Positions 16,989-25,573 of a DNA stretch of 58,373 nt are shown in pieces. Source of the DNA: Desulfitobacterium chlororespirans DSM 11544 (lineage in GTDB: Bacteria; Bacillota; Desulfitobacteriia; Desulfitobacteriales; Desulfitobacteriaceae). Each line of letters opens with the position of its first letter. Positions within the stretch are counted from its first letter, which is position 1. The notes under the pieces are model-generated. The model was not told where the DNA came from, did no database searches, and saw only the letters and a list, made by a program, of their open reading frames with translations. The DNA is taken from contig NZ_FRDN01000024.1 of NCBI RefSeq assembly GCF_900143285.1, positions 1-58,373 on the forward strand. Direction: 5' to 3'. The translations under genes were made by a program, and so were the position numbers.

Positions 16989-18626
16989 CTAGATCATACA
17001 AGCTCGCCGTTTGAGTTTGCCTTGCTCAATCCATTCTTTGAGCAGGAATCTCTGAATTTTACCGGTCTCAGTAGTAGGAAATTCATCTACGGAGTACCAG
17101 TACTTAGGGACTTTAAAATGGGCCAGGCTGCTATCACAACATTGATATAAGGTGTAAGGATCCGGTGGATTTTCCTGGTCTTTAGGCAAAATCACGGCAT
17201 GAACTTGTTCTCCCCAATATTCATCACTTACCCCGACAATGGCAGCCCTCTCGACCAGGGGATGTGCATTCAGCACCAGCTCAATTTCAGCCGGGTAGAT
17301 ATTTTCACCGCCTCGAACGATCATTTCCTTTAAACGCCCGCAAAATTTTAGGAACCCCCGTTCATCCATCAAACCCAGATCACCCGTATGAAGCCATCCA
17401 TCGCTTTTCAGCACTCCTGCTGTTTCCTCAGGCATATTGTCATACTCAATCATCGTCTGATAGCCCCTGCAGCATATCTCTCCCCGTTCCCCAATTGGCA
17501 AGGGATCTCCTTCAGGGGATGCAATCTTAACCTCACACTGCGGCATCGGCTGACCAATCGTCTCAGACTGATCCACAAACGAATCATCCATATGTGTCTG
17601 AGATATGCTCATACACTCAGTTTGCCCATAGCCGATCGTCACACCGACGCCCAATTGAGAGCGCACACGCTGCACGAGTGAAGCGTCAACTTTTGATGCT
17701 CCGGATAGAATGCTTTTCAACGATGAAATATCATATCTCGTAAGATTAGGATGGTTTAAAACCGCTTCGATCATCGTCGGAACTAAAATGGTGAATGTTC
17801 CTTTTTCCTCTTCAATCAGTTCAAGCAATAATTCCGCATAAAATTCAGTCATGATTACTTGAGTTCCTAACTGCAGGATTGTTCCCGGAGTTGCAACCCC
17901 GCAACCTCCCACATGACACATCGGCATTGGATTAACCAATACGCCCCCTTCCTCAAGTCCCGACCTCTTTATCGTAAATAAGGAAGCGTTTAATACGCCC
18001 CCGTGACAAAGAACAGCACCTTTGGGAAAGCCTGTGGTTCCGGAAGTGAACTTGAGAATACAGGGATCATTAGGATTAATATCCGGAAAATCCTTATTAT
18101 CAGCTGCCGCGAACATATAGCTATTTATATCCGCAAAACCTATAACCGCTTTTAGTGCAGGAAGGTTTTTGCTAACCTTACTCGCAATATCAATTAAACT
18201 GCGGCTGCGGTATTCCTCTTTGACAAATATACCTGCTGCCTTGGATTGTCTTAGTATATATTCAAGTTCTTTTTCCTGGTGCGAAGGGTTAACGGTTACC
18301 AACGTCATGCCGGCTATCGCGCAACCAAATTGGATCAGCACCCATTCAATACAATTCGGTCCCCAAACCGCTATGCGGTCACCTGGCTTAAAGTGTTCAA
18401 GCAAGGCCGAAGCAAGCCTTTCAGAGTCAGCAAGCAATTGTAAATAAGTTATCTTTTTACGACTTTTCTTTTCAGGCGAGCCTTCAGCCAGAGCAATTCT
18501 GTCGGGAACTTTCGCCGCCGCATCTCTTAGCGCCCGGACAAAGTCCAGATTGAGCAGAGGCGTTGACGTATCTGCCGGCCAGTAAGACAAAGATAAATTC
18601 GCTTTTCTGTATAAGTCGTGTTTCAT
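16989..18626 (-). CDS. AMP-forming acyl-CoA synthetase (module 2)
   Basis: 545 aa from the ATG at 18626, eight bases after AGGCGG; a GTG at 18635 overlaps less well with the ribosome binding site. ANL family motifs: KFTSGTTGFPKGAVL (about 187-201), YGQTECMSISQTH (about 330), GWLHTGDLGLMDERGFL, GRLKEMIVRGGENIYPAEIE and the C-terminal TTETGKIQRFLL with the catalytic lysine. It would make an acyl-CoA from a carboxylic acid. It differs markedly from the module 1 ligase. No sigma-54 promoter is visible directly upstream, so transcription may continue from the operon that begins at 25573. Confidence 0.9.
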   Translation of the reverse strand: MKHDLYRKANLSLSYWPADTSTPLLNLDFVRALRDAAAKVPDRIALAEGSPEKKSRKKITYLQLLADSERLASALLEHFKPGDRIAVWGPNCIEWVLIQFGCAIAGMTLVTVNPSHQEKELEYILRQSKAAGIFVKEEYRSRSLIDIASKVSKNLPALKAVIGFADINSYMFAAADNKDFPDINPNDPCILKFTSGTTGFPKGAVLCHGGVLNASLFTIKRSGLEEGGVLVNPMPMCHVGGCGVATPGTILQLGTQVIMTEFYAELLLELIEEEKGTFTILVPTMIEAVLNHPNLTRYDISSLKSILSGASKVDASLVQRVRSQLGVGVTIGYGQTECMSISQTHMDDSFVDQSETIGQPMPQCEVKIASPEGDPLPIGERGEICCRGYQTMIEYDNMPEETAGVLKSDGWLHTGDLGLMDERGFLKFCGRLKEMIVRGGENIYPAEIELVLNAHPLVERAAIVGVSDEYWGEQVHAVILPKDQENPPDPYTLYQCCDSSLAHFKVPKYWYSVDEFPTTETGKIQRFLLKEWIEQGKLKRRACMI

Positions 18627-18778
18627 ACATATCACCGCCTGTATTTATAAATGGAGATATTTTTTAAATAGGACGAAGGAACCTGAGCCGAAAGGTTATG
18701 TTCCCTTTACAGCCCAGGTCATTTTGTTTACACAGATCACATTAAATCTATCCATACACTGTAATAACGGGACCAATT

Positions 18779-19409
18779 TTAAGCCAGCAGCTTTTTGCCG
18801 GTCATCTTTGTAATTAGATATGCAAAATAAGCAACAACAATAAACACTAATCCGAGTATCAAAGAAAAGGCATTCATGATCAGCAAGCCGGTGAAAATAA
18901 AGGCAGTCCCGTTCTCCATCCATAGGTCTGGATAATCCAAGCTCCGAGGGGATTGAAGATTGCTCCGCCTACCCCCGACATCGCCAGCGCAAAGCCAAGC
19001 GCAAAGCCGACTCTTTTCTTAAACCAGTTGTTAATCAGGCTCGGTATGGGAAGATAGATGACAATCGCACCGGAAATACCAAGTAAGACCCCGGCGAAGT
19101 ACCAGTGATAAATGCTTGTAAATTGTGACATGGCCGCAAAAGTCAGGGTATATACTGCCATACCGGCGATAAGCATTGGTTTAAAATGTTTGGGCACCAA
19201 CTTTCCGGCGATTGGCAAGCAGACTACCATTGTTAAATACTGAATTGTCAGGTACATGGAGATAGTCGCTCTTGAAACACCTAATGCATCACATACCGGC
19301 TTGAAAAATATCCCCGCACAGGATGCAACAATCCCTAATACACAAAAAGCAAACACAGCACAACTAACCATAATGAACCAAGCATAATGGATTCCTTTTT
19401 TTCTCCCAT
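18779..19409 (-). pseudogene. broken MFS transporter gene (module 2 copy)
   Basis: Homologue of the MFS gene at 11497-12750 with two lesions. After ATG GGA GAA a run of seven A puts the frame out of step with the following GIHYAWFIMVSCAV; eight A would restore it. The frame then runs well (IYLPIPSLINNWFKKRVGFA) to YGWRTG and ends in PLFSPAC. In another frame the end of an MFS protein follows: TAFIFTGLLIMNAFSLILG, then VFIVVAYFAYLITK and a TAA at 18779. Roughly half the protein (TM6 to about TM11) is deleted. An internal ATG at 19371 could still give a ~163-aa fragment, which should not transport. Confidence 0.8.
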
Positions 19410-19511
19410 AAAATTCAGCCTCCCTTCAAAATATAAAATTATAATCTAAATTCGCTCCTAATCGGACCCATTTAAATACGGCACCACCTTCAGCCCATAA
19501 AACGCAAGGTT

Positions 19512-19793
19512 TTAGCCCTGCCGGTAGATGATGCCGAACCCTCCCCTTGGGTATTGCCAATCCAAAGCTTTTTTGCCGCATACGGCCTTACACGTCCCGC
19601 ACTCCAGGCAGCCAGCCCATTCGACGGTAATTTCTCCGTTTTGTTCACTGTATAGTCCGGCTGGACAAACATGAAGACAGCTTTTGGAATGGCAAGTCAC
19701 GCATTTCGCATTATCTATAATGATATGGGGCTCTCCCTCATCTACTTCAAATTTGTCCAACGCCAATTTATCCGTCAATGTCATTCGGTTCAT
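19512..19793 (-). CDS. fixX: FixX-type ferredoxin-like protein (module 2)
   Basis: 93 aa, a near twin of the protein at 2924-3205. Cysteine clusters are KCVTCHSKSCLHVCPAGLY and CLECGTCKAVCGKKALDW, with the same YPRGGFGIIYR tail. The ATG overlaps the fixC stop. It acts with FixC in electron transfer between flavoprotein and quinone. It is followed after about 100 bp by the broken MFS gene on the same strand. Confidence 0.9.
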   Translation of the reverse strand: MNRMTLTDKLALDKFEVDEGEPHIIIDNAKCVTCHSKSCLHVCPAGLYSEQNGEITVEWAGCLECGTCKAVCGKKALDWQYPRGGFGIIYRQG

Positions 19794-21088
19794 AGCGCCC
19801 TCACCCCCTTGATGCCATCTTTGGCCAAATCCAGCAGTGAGATGTTGCTTTCTTTTAATGTCTTCATGGCCGTTTTTATAAGATGCTCCTTTGGGGTTAA
19901 ATCGTGATTGTACACCTTCCCTAACAAATTGTTGGCCACAAGTGAATACTGTTTATACAAACGGTCAATTTCCATGAAATCCGGTGCTTTAGAATATAGC
20001 TTCAGATCTTTCATGATAAAGCTATTATCCAAATTGTGCTGATAAGCGCATAAAGTTCCGGCGCTGAAGTCGCCTTTGCGTTTGGCTTCAATAATCCCAT
20101 CAGCGGCAGCTATGCCGGAGCCGATCGCCAAGTCCATTCCCCGGATAACCAATCCGCTGTTGATAGTAAAGCCGGCCGCATCGCCAACCATCAGAAAACC
20201 ATCGGCATAAAGCCTGGATGGAACCATATGCAGCCCGCCTTCTCCGGTAAGATGGGCGCCGTACTCCGTCATTTTCCCGTCTTTAATCAGGGGGGCTACC
20301 ATAGGATGCTCCAGAAGATCATCCAAAGCCTCAGATGGCTTGACTTTCTCTTTGACCAGGTCATCCAAACGCATGACCACCCCGATAGACAGACTTTCCA
20401 AGTTGGTATAGAAGAAGGCCCCGCCGGCAACACCATAGGTTGCTTCTCCTAATATGGCATAAGCTGCTCCCTCATTACCGTTAAGTCTGAAACGTTCTTC
20501 AATCACTTCTCTTGGCAGTTCGATCAGGGCTTTCGCCCCAACCGCCAGGTGTTCCGGCTTGATTTCCTCGCGGAGTCCCGCTTCCCGGGCGATAAATGAA
20601 TTGATACCGTCCGCTGCAATGACAACGTCGGCGAGCATTTCTTCATCTCCGGTACTGATCCCCACAATTCGGGTTCCTTCTTTTAATATTTTTTCTACCT
20701 TTACGCCTGTAACGATCATGGCTCCGGCTTCCTCAGCCTTTTCAGCAAGCCAGCGGTCAAACTTTGCCCTGAGCACTGAAAATGCGTTGTAAGGTGTATT
20801 TCCCAACGCTTTACCTTTGTACTCGATGTTGAAATAGTCATCTTTTGTCATTAATGTGGTAAGGTAATTGGTTATATAACGCTCGATAGGCGCCTCTTCC
20901 CAGAATCCCGGGATCAGTTGCTCCATAACCCGGCTATAGAAGATCCCCCCGCTTAGATTCTTGCTGCCGGGATAGTCGCCGCGCTCTACGACGACGACTT
21001 CTATTCCCGCTTGGGCAAGTTTATACGCTGCAGCTAATCCCGCCAGTCCTGCACCAATAATGATCACTTCATATTTATCTGCACTCAT
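19790..21088 (-). CDS. fixC: FixC-type FAD-dependent oxidoreductase (module 2)
   Basis: 432 aa from the ATG at 21088 (AGGTG five bases upstream), giving the same length and MSADKY start as the module 1 copy; seven extra residues are open upstream. FAD motifs are IIIGAGLAGLAAA, ERGDYPGSKNLSGG and VGDAAGFTINSGLVIRGMD. Long blocks such as the KDDYF-to-AEKAEEAGAMIVTG region match module 1 almost residue for residue. It would exchange electrons between FixAB, FixX and menaquinone. Confidence 0.93.
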   Translation of the reverse strand: MSADKYEVIIIGAGLAGLAAAYKLAQAGIEVVVVERGDYPGSKNLSGGIFYSRVMEQLIPGFWEEAPIERYITNYLTTLMTKDDYFNIEYKGKALGNTPYNAFSVLRAKFDRWLAEKAEEAGAMIVTGVKVEKILKEGTRIVGISTGDEEMLADVVIAADGINSFIAREAGLREEIKPEHLAVGAKALIELPREVIEERFRLNGNEGAAYAILGEATYGVAGGAFFYTNLESLSIGVVMRLDDLVKEKVKPSEALDDLLEHPMVAPLIKDGKMTEYGAHLTGEGGLHMVPSRLYADGFLMVGDAAGFTINSGLVIRGMDLAIGSGIAAADGIIEAKRKGDFSAGTLCAYQHNLDNSFIMKDLKLYSKAPDFMEIDRLYKQYSLVANNLLGKVYNHDLTPKEHLIKTAMKTLKESNISLLDLAKDGIKGVRAL

Positions 21089-21164
21089 GTTTTCACCTAT
21101 TCCGTTCAATATTAGAAATCATCTGATTAAGGAAGCATCACCCGCAGGAATACTATTAATCGCT

Positions 21165-22121
21165 TTACTGCTTAACTGCCTTGATTTTTTCGATTAATGC
21201 CGGTACTACTTTGTAAAGATCCCCGACAACCCCATAGTCTGATTGTTGAAAAATAGGAGCCGTTTTATCCTTGTTGATGGAGATAACGACCCGCGCTTGA
21301 TTGACGCCGACCATATGCTGCACCTGTCCGGAAATACCAATGGCCAAATAGACATCCGATTTCAGCACCACTCCCGATACACCGATATATCTCTCCCTGG
21401 GCAGCCAGTCCACCCCTTCGGCCAGAGGACGGGAGCATCCGAGTTCCGCATCAAGTAAACAAGCCAGCTCTTCCGCCATCTTGATATCTTCCTTATTGCT
21501 AAATCCACGGCCAATACCTATTACTTTTTTGGCCGCCGCCAAATTAACGCTGGTCCCAGCTTTAATCTTTTTCTCCAGTACCTTTACTTTGGTTGCGGGT
21601 TCTACAAAGTCAGCTTCAATAACAACACCTTGGCGGGACCCGTCTTCCGCTAAAGCCGTAAAGGTTCCGCTGCCAACGGTTACTATGGCCGTTTCGCTAA
21701 GAGCCTTTTCCGTTCTAAAGGCTGCGCCGCCATAAACCATGTGTGCGGCTTGTACTTTCCCGTCGTCCGCGATTTCAATTCCTGCGGCATCGACGATAAC
21801 ACTTGTCCCTAAGCCTGCCGCTAGACGCCCGGCAAGGAGTTTTCCTCTTCTACTGGGCTGTACCAGGAGAAGGTTTGGCTCTTCTTGCTTAAGAAGCGCC
21901 AAAATTGTCTTGGTATAGTCCTCTAACATCTGGTCGGCTTTGAGTGCTCCCAGCCAGTATACTTTGTCGGCACCCATGGCAATGGCCTTGTCGGCTTCTA
22001 CTTTGCTTCCAATCACAACAGCTGAAACTTCTTGCCCCAGCTCACGCCCACCGGCGCATAATTCTGCCAAGGCTCCTTGCTTTTCTGCCAAGACCCATAT
22101 TTTATTCAATGTTGTCATCAT
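21165..22121 (-). CDS. fixB: electron transfer flavoprotein alpha subunit, FixB family (module 2)
   Basis: 318 aa from the ATG at 22121 behind AAAGGTGGTG; the open frame continues upstream to 22247 but that overlaps fixA and has no counterpart in module 1. ETF alpha features are KIWVLAEKQGA, AAKKVIGIGRGFSNKEDIK, GISGQVQHMVGVNQARVV and SINKDKTAPIFQQSDYGVV, the last ones forming the FAD site. It pairs with the FixA encoded immediately upstream, 13 bp away. Confidence 0.92.
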   Translation of the reverse strand: MMTTLNKIWVLAEKQGALAELCAGGRELGQEVSAVVIGSKVEADKAIAMGADKVYWLGALKADQMLEDYTKTILALLKQEEPNLLLVQPSRRGKLLAGRLAAGLGTSVIVDAAGIEIADDGKVQAAHMVYGGAAFRTEKALSETAIVTVGSGTFTALAEDGSRQGVVIEADFVEPATKVKVLEKKIKAGTSVNLAAAKKVIGIGRGFSNKEDIKMAEELACLLDAELGCSRPLAEGVDWLPRERYIGVSGVVLKSDVYLAIGISGQVQHMVGVNQARVVISINKDKTAPIFQQSDYGVVGDLYKVVPALIEKIKAVKQ

Positions 22122-22134
22122 TAATACACCACCT

Positions 22135-22905
22135 TTAGAGAAGTTCTTTGCGAATGCTGTCAAACAATTTTTCAACGATTTCTTCCGAGTCACCCTCAAG
22201 TATGCTCTTTTTACGGTCAACCTGTTCCGGAGCAAGGGTACTGACAATTTCTGTCCTCCTGGCGGCTCCCGTCATACCGATATCGGCCAGACTCCACTCG
22301 GTGACAGGCTTTTTACTCGCAGCCAAAATACTTTTCATCTGTGGGATTCGGGGGAGGTTGATGTCTGTCGTAACGGAAATTACTGCAGGTAAACTGACTT
22401 CCAATACTTCAATTTCACTTTCCAGGGTGCGTTCCACAATAATTTTATCGCCGGAAAGGGTGATTTTGCTGACTGCTGTGATCACCGCTACGTCTAATAA
22501 TTCTCCGAGCTGGGCGCCTACCTGCTGGGCATAGAGATCTGATGAACCCTCGCCACAGAGAACCAGATCAAACTGGCCCTTTTTCCCAATGGCGGCGGCC
22601 AATGCCCTGGCGGTAAGATTGCTGTCGGCATTTCCCAGTTGATCGTCAATGACCTGATAAAGTTCCTCCGGTCCTCTGGACAGGATGCCTTTCCTCAGCT
22701 TAGAGTCTTTAAGCTGAGAGTCGCCAATGCTTAAGGCCGTCAGCTGTCCGCCCACAGATTCCACAATTTGCATTCCTGCTTCAACCGCATTCAGGTCATA
22801 TTGCCCTATCTTCCATTCCGCCCTGGCAAAAGATAAACTGCGATCTTTTTCGATGACGATATCCTGCTCTTCCGGAACAATTTTGTAACAGACAATAATA
22901 TTCAT
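22135..22905 (-). CDS. fixA: electron transfer flavoprotein beta subunit, FixA family (module 2)
   Basis: 256 aa, MNIIVCYKIVPEEQDI start with GAGGAG upstream of the ATG. ETF beta signatures are IGQYDLNAVEAGMQI, LRKGILSRGPEELYQV and DLVLCGEGSSDLYAQQVGAQ. This clear ATG start is what identifies the TTG start of the module 1 copy. It forms the FixAB dimer; its role is redox carriage between the CaiA-like enzyme and FixCX, or bifurcation with NADH and ferredoxin as described for some FixABCX complexes. Confidence 0.92.
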   Translation of the reverse strand: MNIIVCYKIVPEEQDIVIEKDRSLSFARAEWKIGQYDLNAVEAGMQIVESVGGQLTALSIGDSQLKDSKLRKGILSRGPEELYQVIDDQLGNADSNLTARALAAAIGKKGQFDLVLCGEGSSDLYAQQVGAQLGELLDVAVITAVSKITLSGDKIIVERTLESEIEVLEVSLPAVISVTTDINLPRIPQMKSILAASKKPVTEWSLADIGMTGAARRTEIVSTLAPEQVDRKKSILEGDSEEIVEKLFDSIRKELL

Positions 22906-22964
22906 TCTTTCACTCCTCTGACTAAATTAATGGGACAAATACTTTATACTATTGATGCTTAAGT

Positions 22965-23009
22965 TGGATGCCTTGATTTCTGGTCGGATTATATCCATCA
23001 AGGCATCCG
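22965..23009 (-). other. intra-operon hairpin between CoA-transferase gene and fixA (module 2)
   Basis: Inverted repeat GGATGCCTTGA (22966-22976) with TCAAGGCATCC (22998-23008), one further pair in the stem and a ~20-nt loop, in the 172-bp gap between the CoA-transferase stop and fixA. There is no T run. It holds the same position as the hairpin at 6316-6342 in module 1. Confidence 0.5.
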
Positions 23010-23077
23010 TTTCCTGTTTTACGTTGATGATCTTTTTTCCTAAGCCGGTTCCGCCACTAAGAAGACAGCGGACAATA

Positions 23078-24283
23078 CTATTCTTTAGCCAGCACCTTTT
23101 TTTCATATAGTTCTTTAATCCGCTCAGGAGTATAGCCTAATTCTTCAAGAATATCGTCATTATCCATGCCATACTCCGGAGCACCTCTCCAAATTTGGCC
23201 CGGCTCGTTTTTCATCTTAGGCAAAATATTGACACCTGTGACCTTTTCCCCGTTCACTCTTTCCCATTCCGTAAACACTTCACGGGCTTGATAGTGCGGA
23301 TTACGGTAGGCGGCTTCATACGTCATAATCGGGCTTACCGGAACGCCTAAGGCGCTTAATTCATGATCAATCTCATCCGCTGTTCTATCTGCGCAGTATT
23401 CTTCAATTTTCGCTTCCAGCAATCGGCAACCTTCTGAACCCTTCTGAACCCAAGGTATCGTTTTCGGGAACAAATCGGAACCAAACTCGAAGCCAAAGAA
23501 AGGCAGCCCTACTTTCATGATTCCCGGACCACCGAAAGCAATATACACAAACCCATCTTTGCATTTGAATGGTCTATAGGCGCCTGCAAAAGAATGATCC
23601 TGTCCGGTTCGCTTCGGTTGTATACCTGTTTTAATTGCTTTCAGGGGTTCGCCGGATTGACCGCGGAGCATAACCTCGAACTGAGCAATATCCAGGCTCT
23701 CACCTTTACCTGTCTGCCTGGCCCGGAATAAGGCGGCCAAGGCCCCCCAAGAAGCATATAAAGCCGTTGTCATGTCACACATAAACGGATTGGTAGGCAT
23801 TGGGCTTTCTTCCGTTCCATTAAAGGCCACAACCGTACCAAAAGCCTGTCCAATGGGATCCCAGGACGGTCTCTTAATATATTCAGGCACACCGGTTTGT
23901 CCAAATCCGGATACGTGGACAATAACCAGGGCCGGATTGGTTTCCCAGAGGACTTCATCCGTCAATCCCCAGCCGGCATATTGGCCGCCTTTAGAGTTCT
24001 CAATAAAAATATCCGCATCTTTAAGCAGTTTCAGGAATACTTCTTTACCTTCTGGGGAAGGAGTATTTAAAGCAATGGTTCTCATATTGCGGCGATCTTG
24101 TTCCCAGCAAGCTCCTGCTGCCGCCCGGGATGAATCTTTGGCCAAAGTGCTTTCCACAAAAATTACATTTCCTCCGAAATCAGCCATCAGGCTCGCTGCA
24201 AATGGCCCGGCCGTCGCCATTCCTGCGCAAACCACATTAACCCCCGCCAATGGTCCAAATTTCGGGATTTCCGAACTTTTCAT
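23078..24283 (-). CDS. CaiB/BaiF (class III) CoA-transferase, CaiB-like (module 2)
   Basis: 401 aa from the ATG at 24283, giving MKSSEIPKFGPLAGV as in module 1 (MKSTEIPKFGPLAGV); a GTG four codons earlier overlaps AGGAG. Landmarks are TDEVLWETNPALVIVHVSGF, the candidate catalytic Asp in FMCDMTTAL, GKGESLDIAQFE and the CaiB-like ending LPKMKNEPGQIWRGAPEYG. It would supply the CoA thioester for the acyl-CoA dehydrogenase encoded just upstream. Similarity to the module 1 copy is clear but lower in the substrate-proximal middle, which leaves room for a different acid. Confidence 0.9.
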   Translation of the reverse strand: MKSSEIPKFGPLAGVNVVCAGMATAGPFAASLMADFGGNVIFVESTLAKDSSRAAAGACWEQDRRNMRTIALNTPSPEGKEVFLKLLKDADIFIENSKGGQYAGWGLTDEVLWETNPALVIVHVSGFGQTGVPEYIKRPSWDPIGQAFGTVVAFNGTEESPMPTNPFMCDMTTALYASWGALAALFRARQTGKGESLDIAQFEVMLRGQSGEPLKAIKTGIQPKRTGQDHSFAGAYRPFKCKDGFVYIAFGGPGIMKVGLPFFGFEFGSDLFPKTIPWVQKGSEGCRLLEAKIEEYCADRTADEIDHELSALGVPVSPIMTYEAAYRNPHYQAREVFTEWERVNGEKVTGVNILPKMKNEPGQIWRGAPEYGMDNDDILEELGYTPERIKELYEKKVLAKE

Positions 24284-24341
24284 TTTAATAATCACTCCTG
24301 TACTTTAATTTTAAGAAAGCTATACCCCCATACCTTAACCC

Positions 24342-25487
24342 TTATTTGTATTGTTTTAAGATCGCTCTGCCAAGAATATGGATCATGATCTCGTCGGTGC
24401 CTCCGCCGATTCTCTTAACCCTAGCGTCACGCCACAGCCTGGACACCCGATGGTCGCTTGTATAGCCTATCCCGCCGAAAATCTGCACCGCGTCATCGAT
24501 AACTTCATTGCAGGCTTTGGCGCAATAATATTTAGCCATGGCGGAAGATATCTGAACCGAAATCTTGTTGTCCTTTTCCCAGCAAGACTTGTAGATCATG
24601 TTCCGCATATTCTCAATTTTGACATACATATTGGTGATCTTTTCCTGGGTCAGCTGGTAAGTGCCAATTGGCTTCCCGAATTGCACCCGCTGATTAGCAT
24701 AACGGGCAGCGTCTTCAAAAGCGCATTCCGCCCAGCCTAAGCAACCGGCCATCAGGGCAAGGCGCTCAATCTCGAAGTTTTTCATCAGATTCATGAATCC
24801 TTCGCCTTCTTTTCCGACCAGGTCCTTCTCTTCCACCTCGACATCATTAAAATAGACATCGCAGGCAGAGTTCACCCATGTGCCAACCTTGTGAATCGGT
24901 TCAATTGTTATACCGGGGGCATCCATGGGAACCCACCATGAGGAGACCGCTTTATGGGGATTAGGTGCATTGACGTCCCTCGTAAAGAAGAGGATATACG
25001 GGGCCCTATCCGCCCCGGAAATAAAGGTCTTATGCCCGTTTAAATAGACCTTGCCGTTTTTGCGTGTCGCAGATGCAAGCATCGCGTTGTCGTCCGATCC
25101 GGCTTGGGGTTCGGTGATTCCCAGGCAGAAGGCGGCATCCCCCGTCTTTATGGCATGCTCCATGGTCAGTCTGATTTGCTCTTCATTGCCGAAGGTCAGC
25201 ATGTCATCAATTTGCATGGCCGTTGTAAAAAGATAGAACGGCCCGCCGGCTTTGGCGATTTCTTCAATGACTAAAATCTGAGTCAGAATGTCGGCGGGTG
25301 TGCCGCCGTACTCCTCGGGAATCCCCAACAGGGAAAAGCCATTGTCGACCAAAGCCTTAGCCAGCTTAGTCGGGTACTGGTGCTGTTCATCACATTCTTT
25401 GAGATAGCTTTCCGGCATTTCCCTAGTCAGAAGTTCTCTAAGGCTTTCCAGAAGCAGTTCCTGTTCTTCGGTTTTTTTGAAATCCAT
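24342..25487 (-). CDS. acyl-CoA dehydrogenase, CaiA-like (module 2)
   Basis: 381 aa. The start is the ATG at 25487 behind AAAGGAGGG. The frame stays open to 25622, but that extension runs through the sigma-54 promoter and a tandem repeat and is not coding. CaiA-like features are MDFKKTEEQELLLESLREL, GITEPQAGSDDNAM, ARYANQRVQFGKPIGTYQL and the ending RLWRDARVKRIGGGTDEIM...LGRAILKQYK. As in module 1 and in CaiA, Gly replaces the usual catalytic Glu of the YEGT motif. It is the first gene of the module 2 operon. Confidence 0.9.
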   Translation of the reverse strand: MDFKKTEEQELLLESLRELLTREMPESYLKECDEQHQYPTKLAKALVDNGFSLLGIPEEYGGTPADILTQILVIEEIAKAGGPFYLFTTAMQIDDMLTFGNEEQIRLTMEHAIKTGDAAFCLGITEPQAGSDDNAMLASATRKNGKVYLNGHKTFISGADRAPYILFFTRDVNAPNPHKAVSSWWVPMDAPGITIEPIHKVGTWVNSACDVYFNDVEVEEKDLVGKEGEGFMNLMKNFEIERLALMAGCLGWAECAFEDAARYANQRVQFGKPIGTYQLTQEKITNMYVKIENMRNMIYKSCWEKDNKISVQISSAMAKYYCAKACNEVIDDAVQIFGGIGYTSDHRVSRLWRDARVKRIGGGTDEIMIHILGRAILKQYK

Positions 25488-25512
25488 GATTTGCCCTCCT
25501 TTAATAATTAGG

Positions 25513-25551
25513 CATTGTATGCACCATTTAGGACATTGTATGCACCATTTA
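25513..25551. repeat. 18-bp tandem direct repeat in the module 2 leader
   Basis: CATTGTATGCACCATTTA occurs exactly twice (25513-25530 and 25534-25551), offset by 21 bp. It lies between the sigma-54 promoter and the ribosome binding site, so in the 5' untranslated region of the operon mRNA. It could be a recent slippage duplication or a paired site for a protein. Confidence 0.7.
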
Positions 25552-25556
25552 AATAA

Positions 25557-25573
25557 AGCAAATTCCGTGCCAA
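25557..25573 (-). promoter_or_regulatory. sigma-54 promoter for module 2 operon
   Basis: The minus strand reads TTGGCACGGAATTTGCT: GG-N10-GC, full TGGCAC box, and nearly the same as the module 1 promoter. Directly upstream of it is a perfect 13-bp inverted repeat (25575-25587 and 25603-25615) and, at 25657-25670, TTGTACATCTACAA; both could be activator sites. The gap 25488-25800 holds no other gene. Confidence 0.85.
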
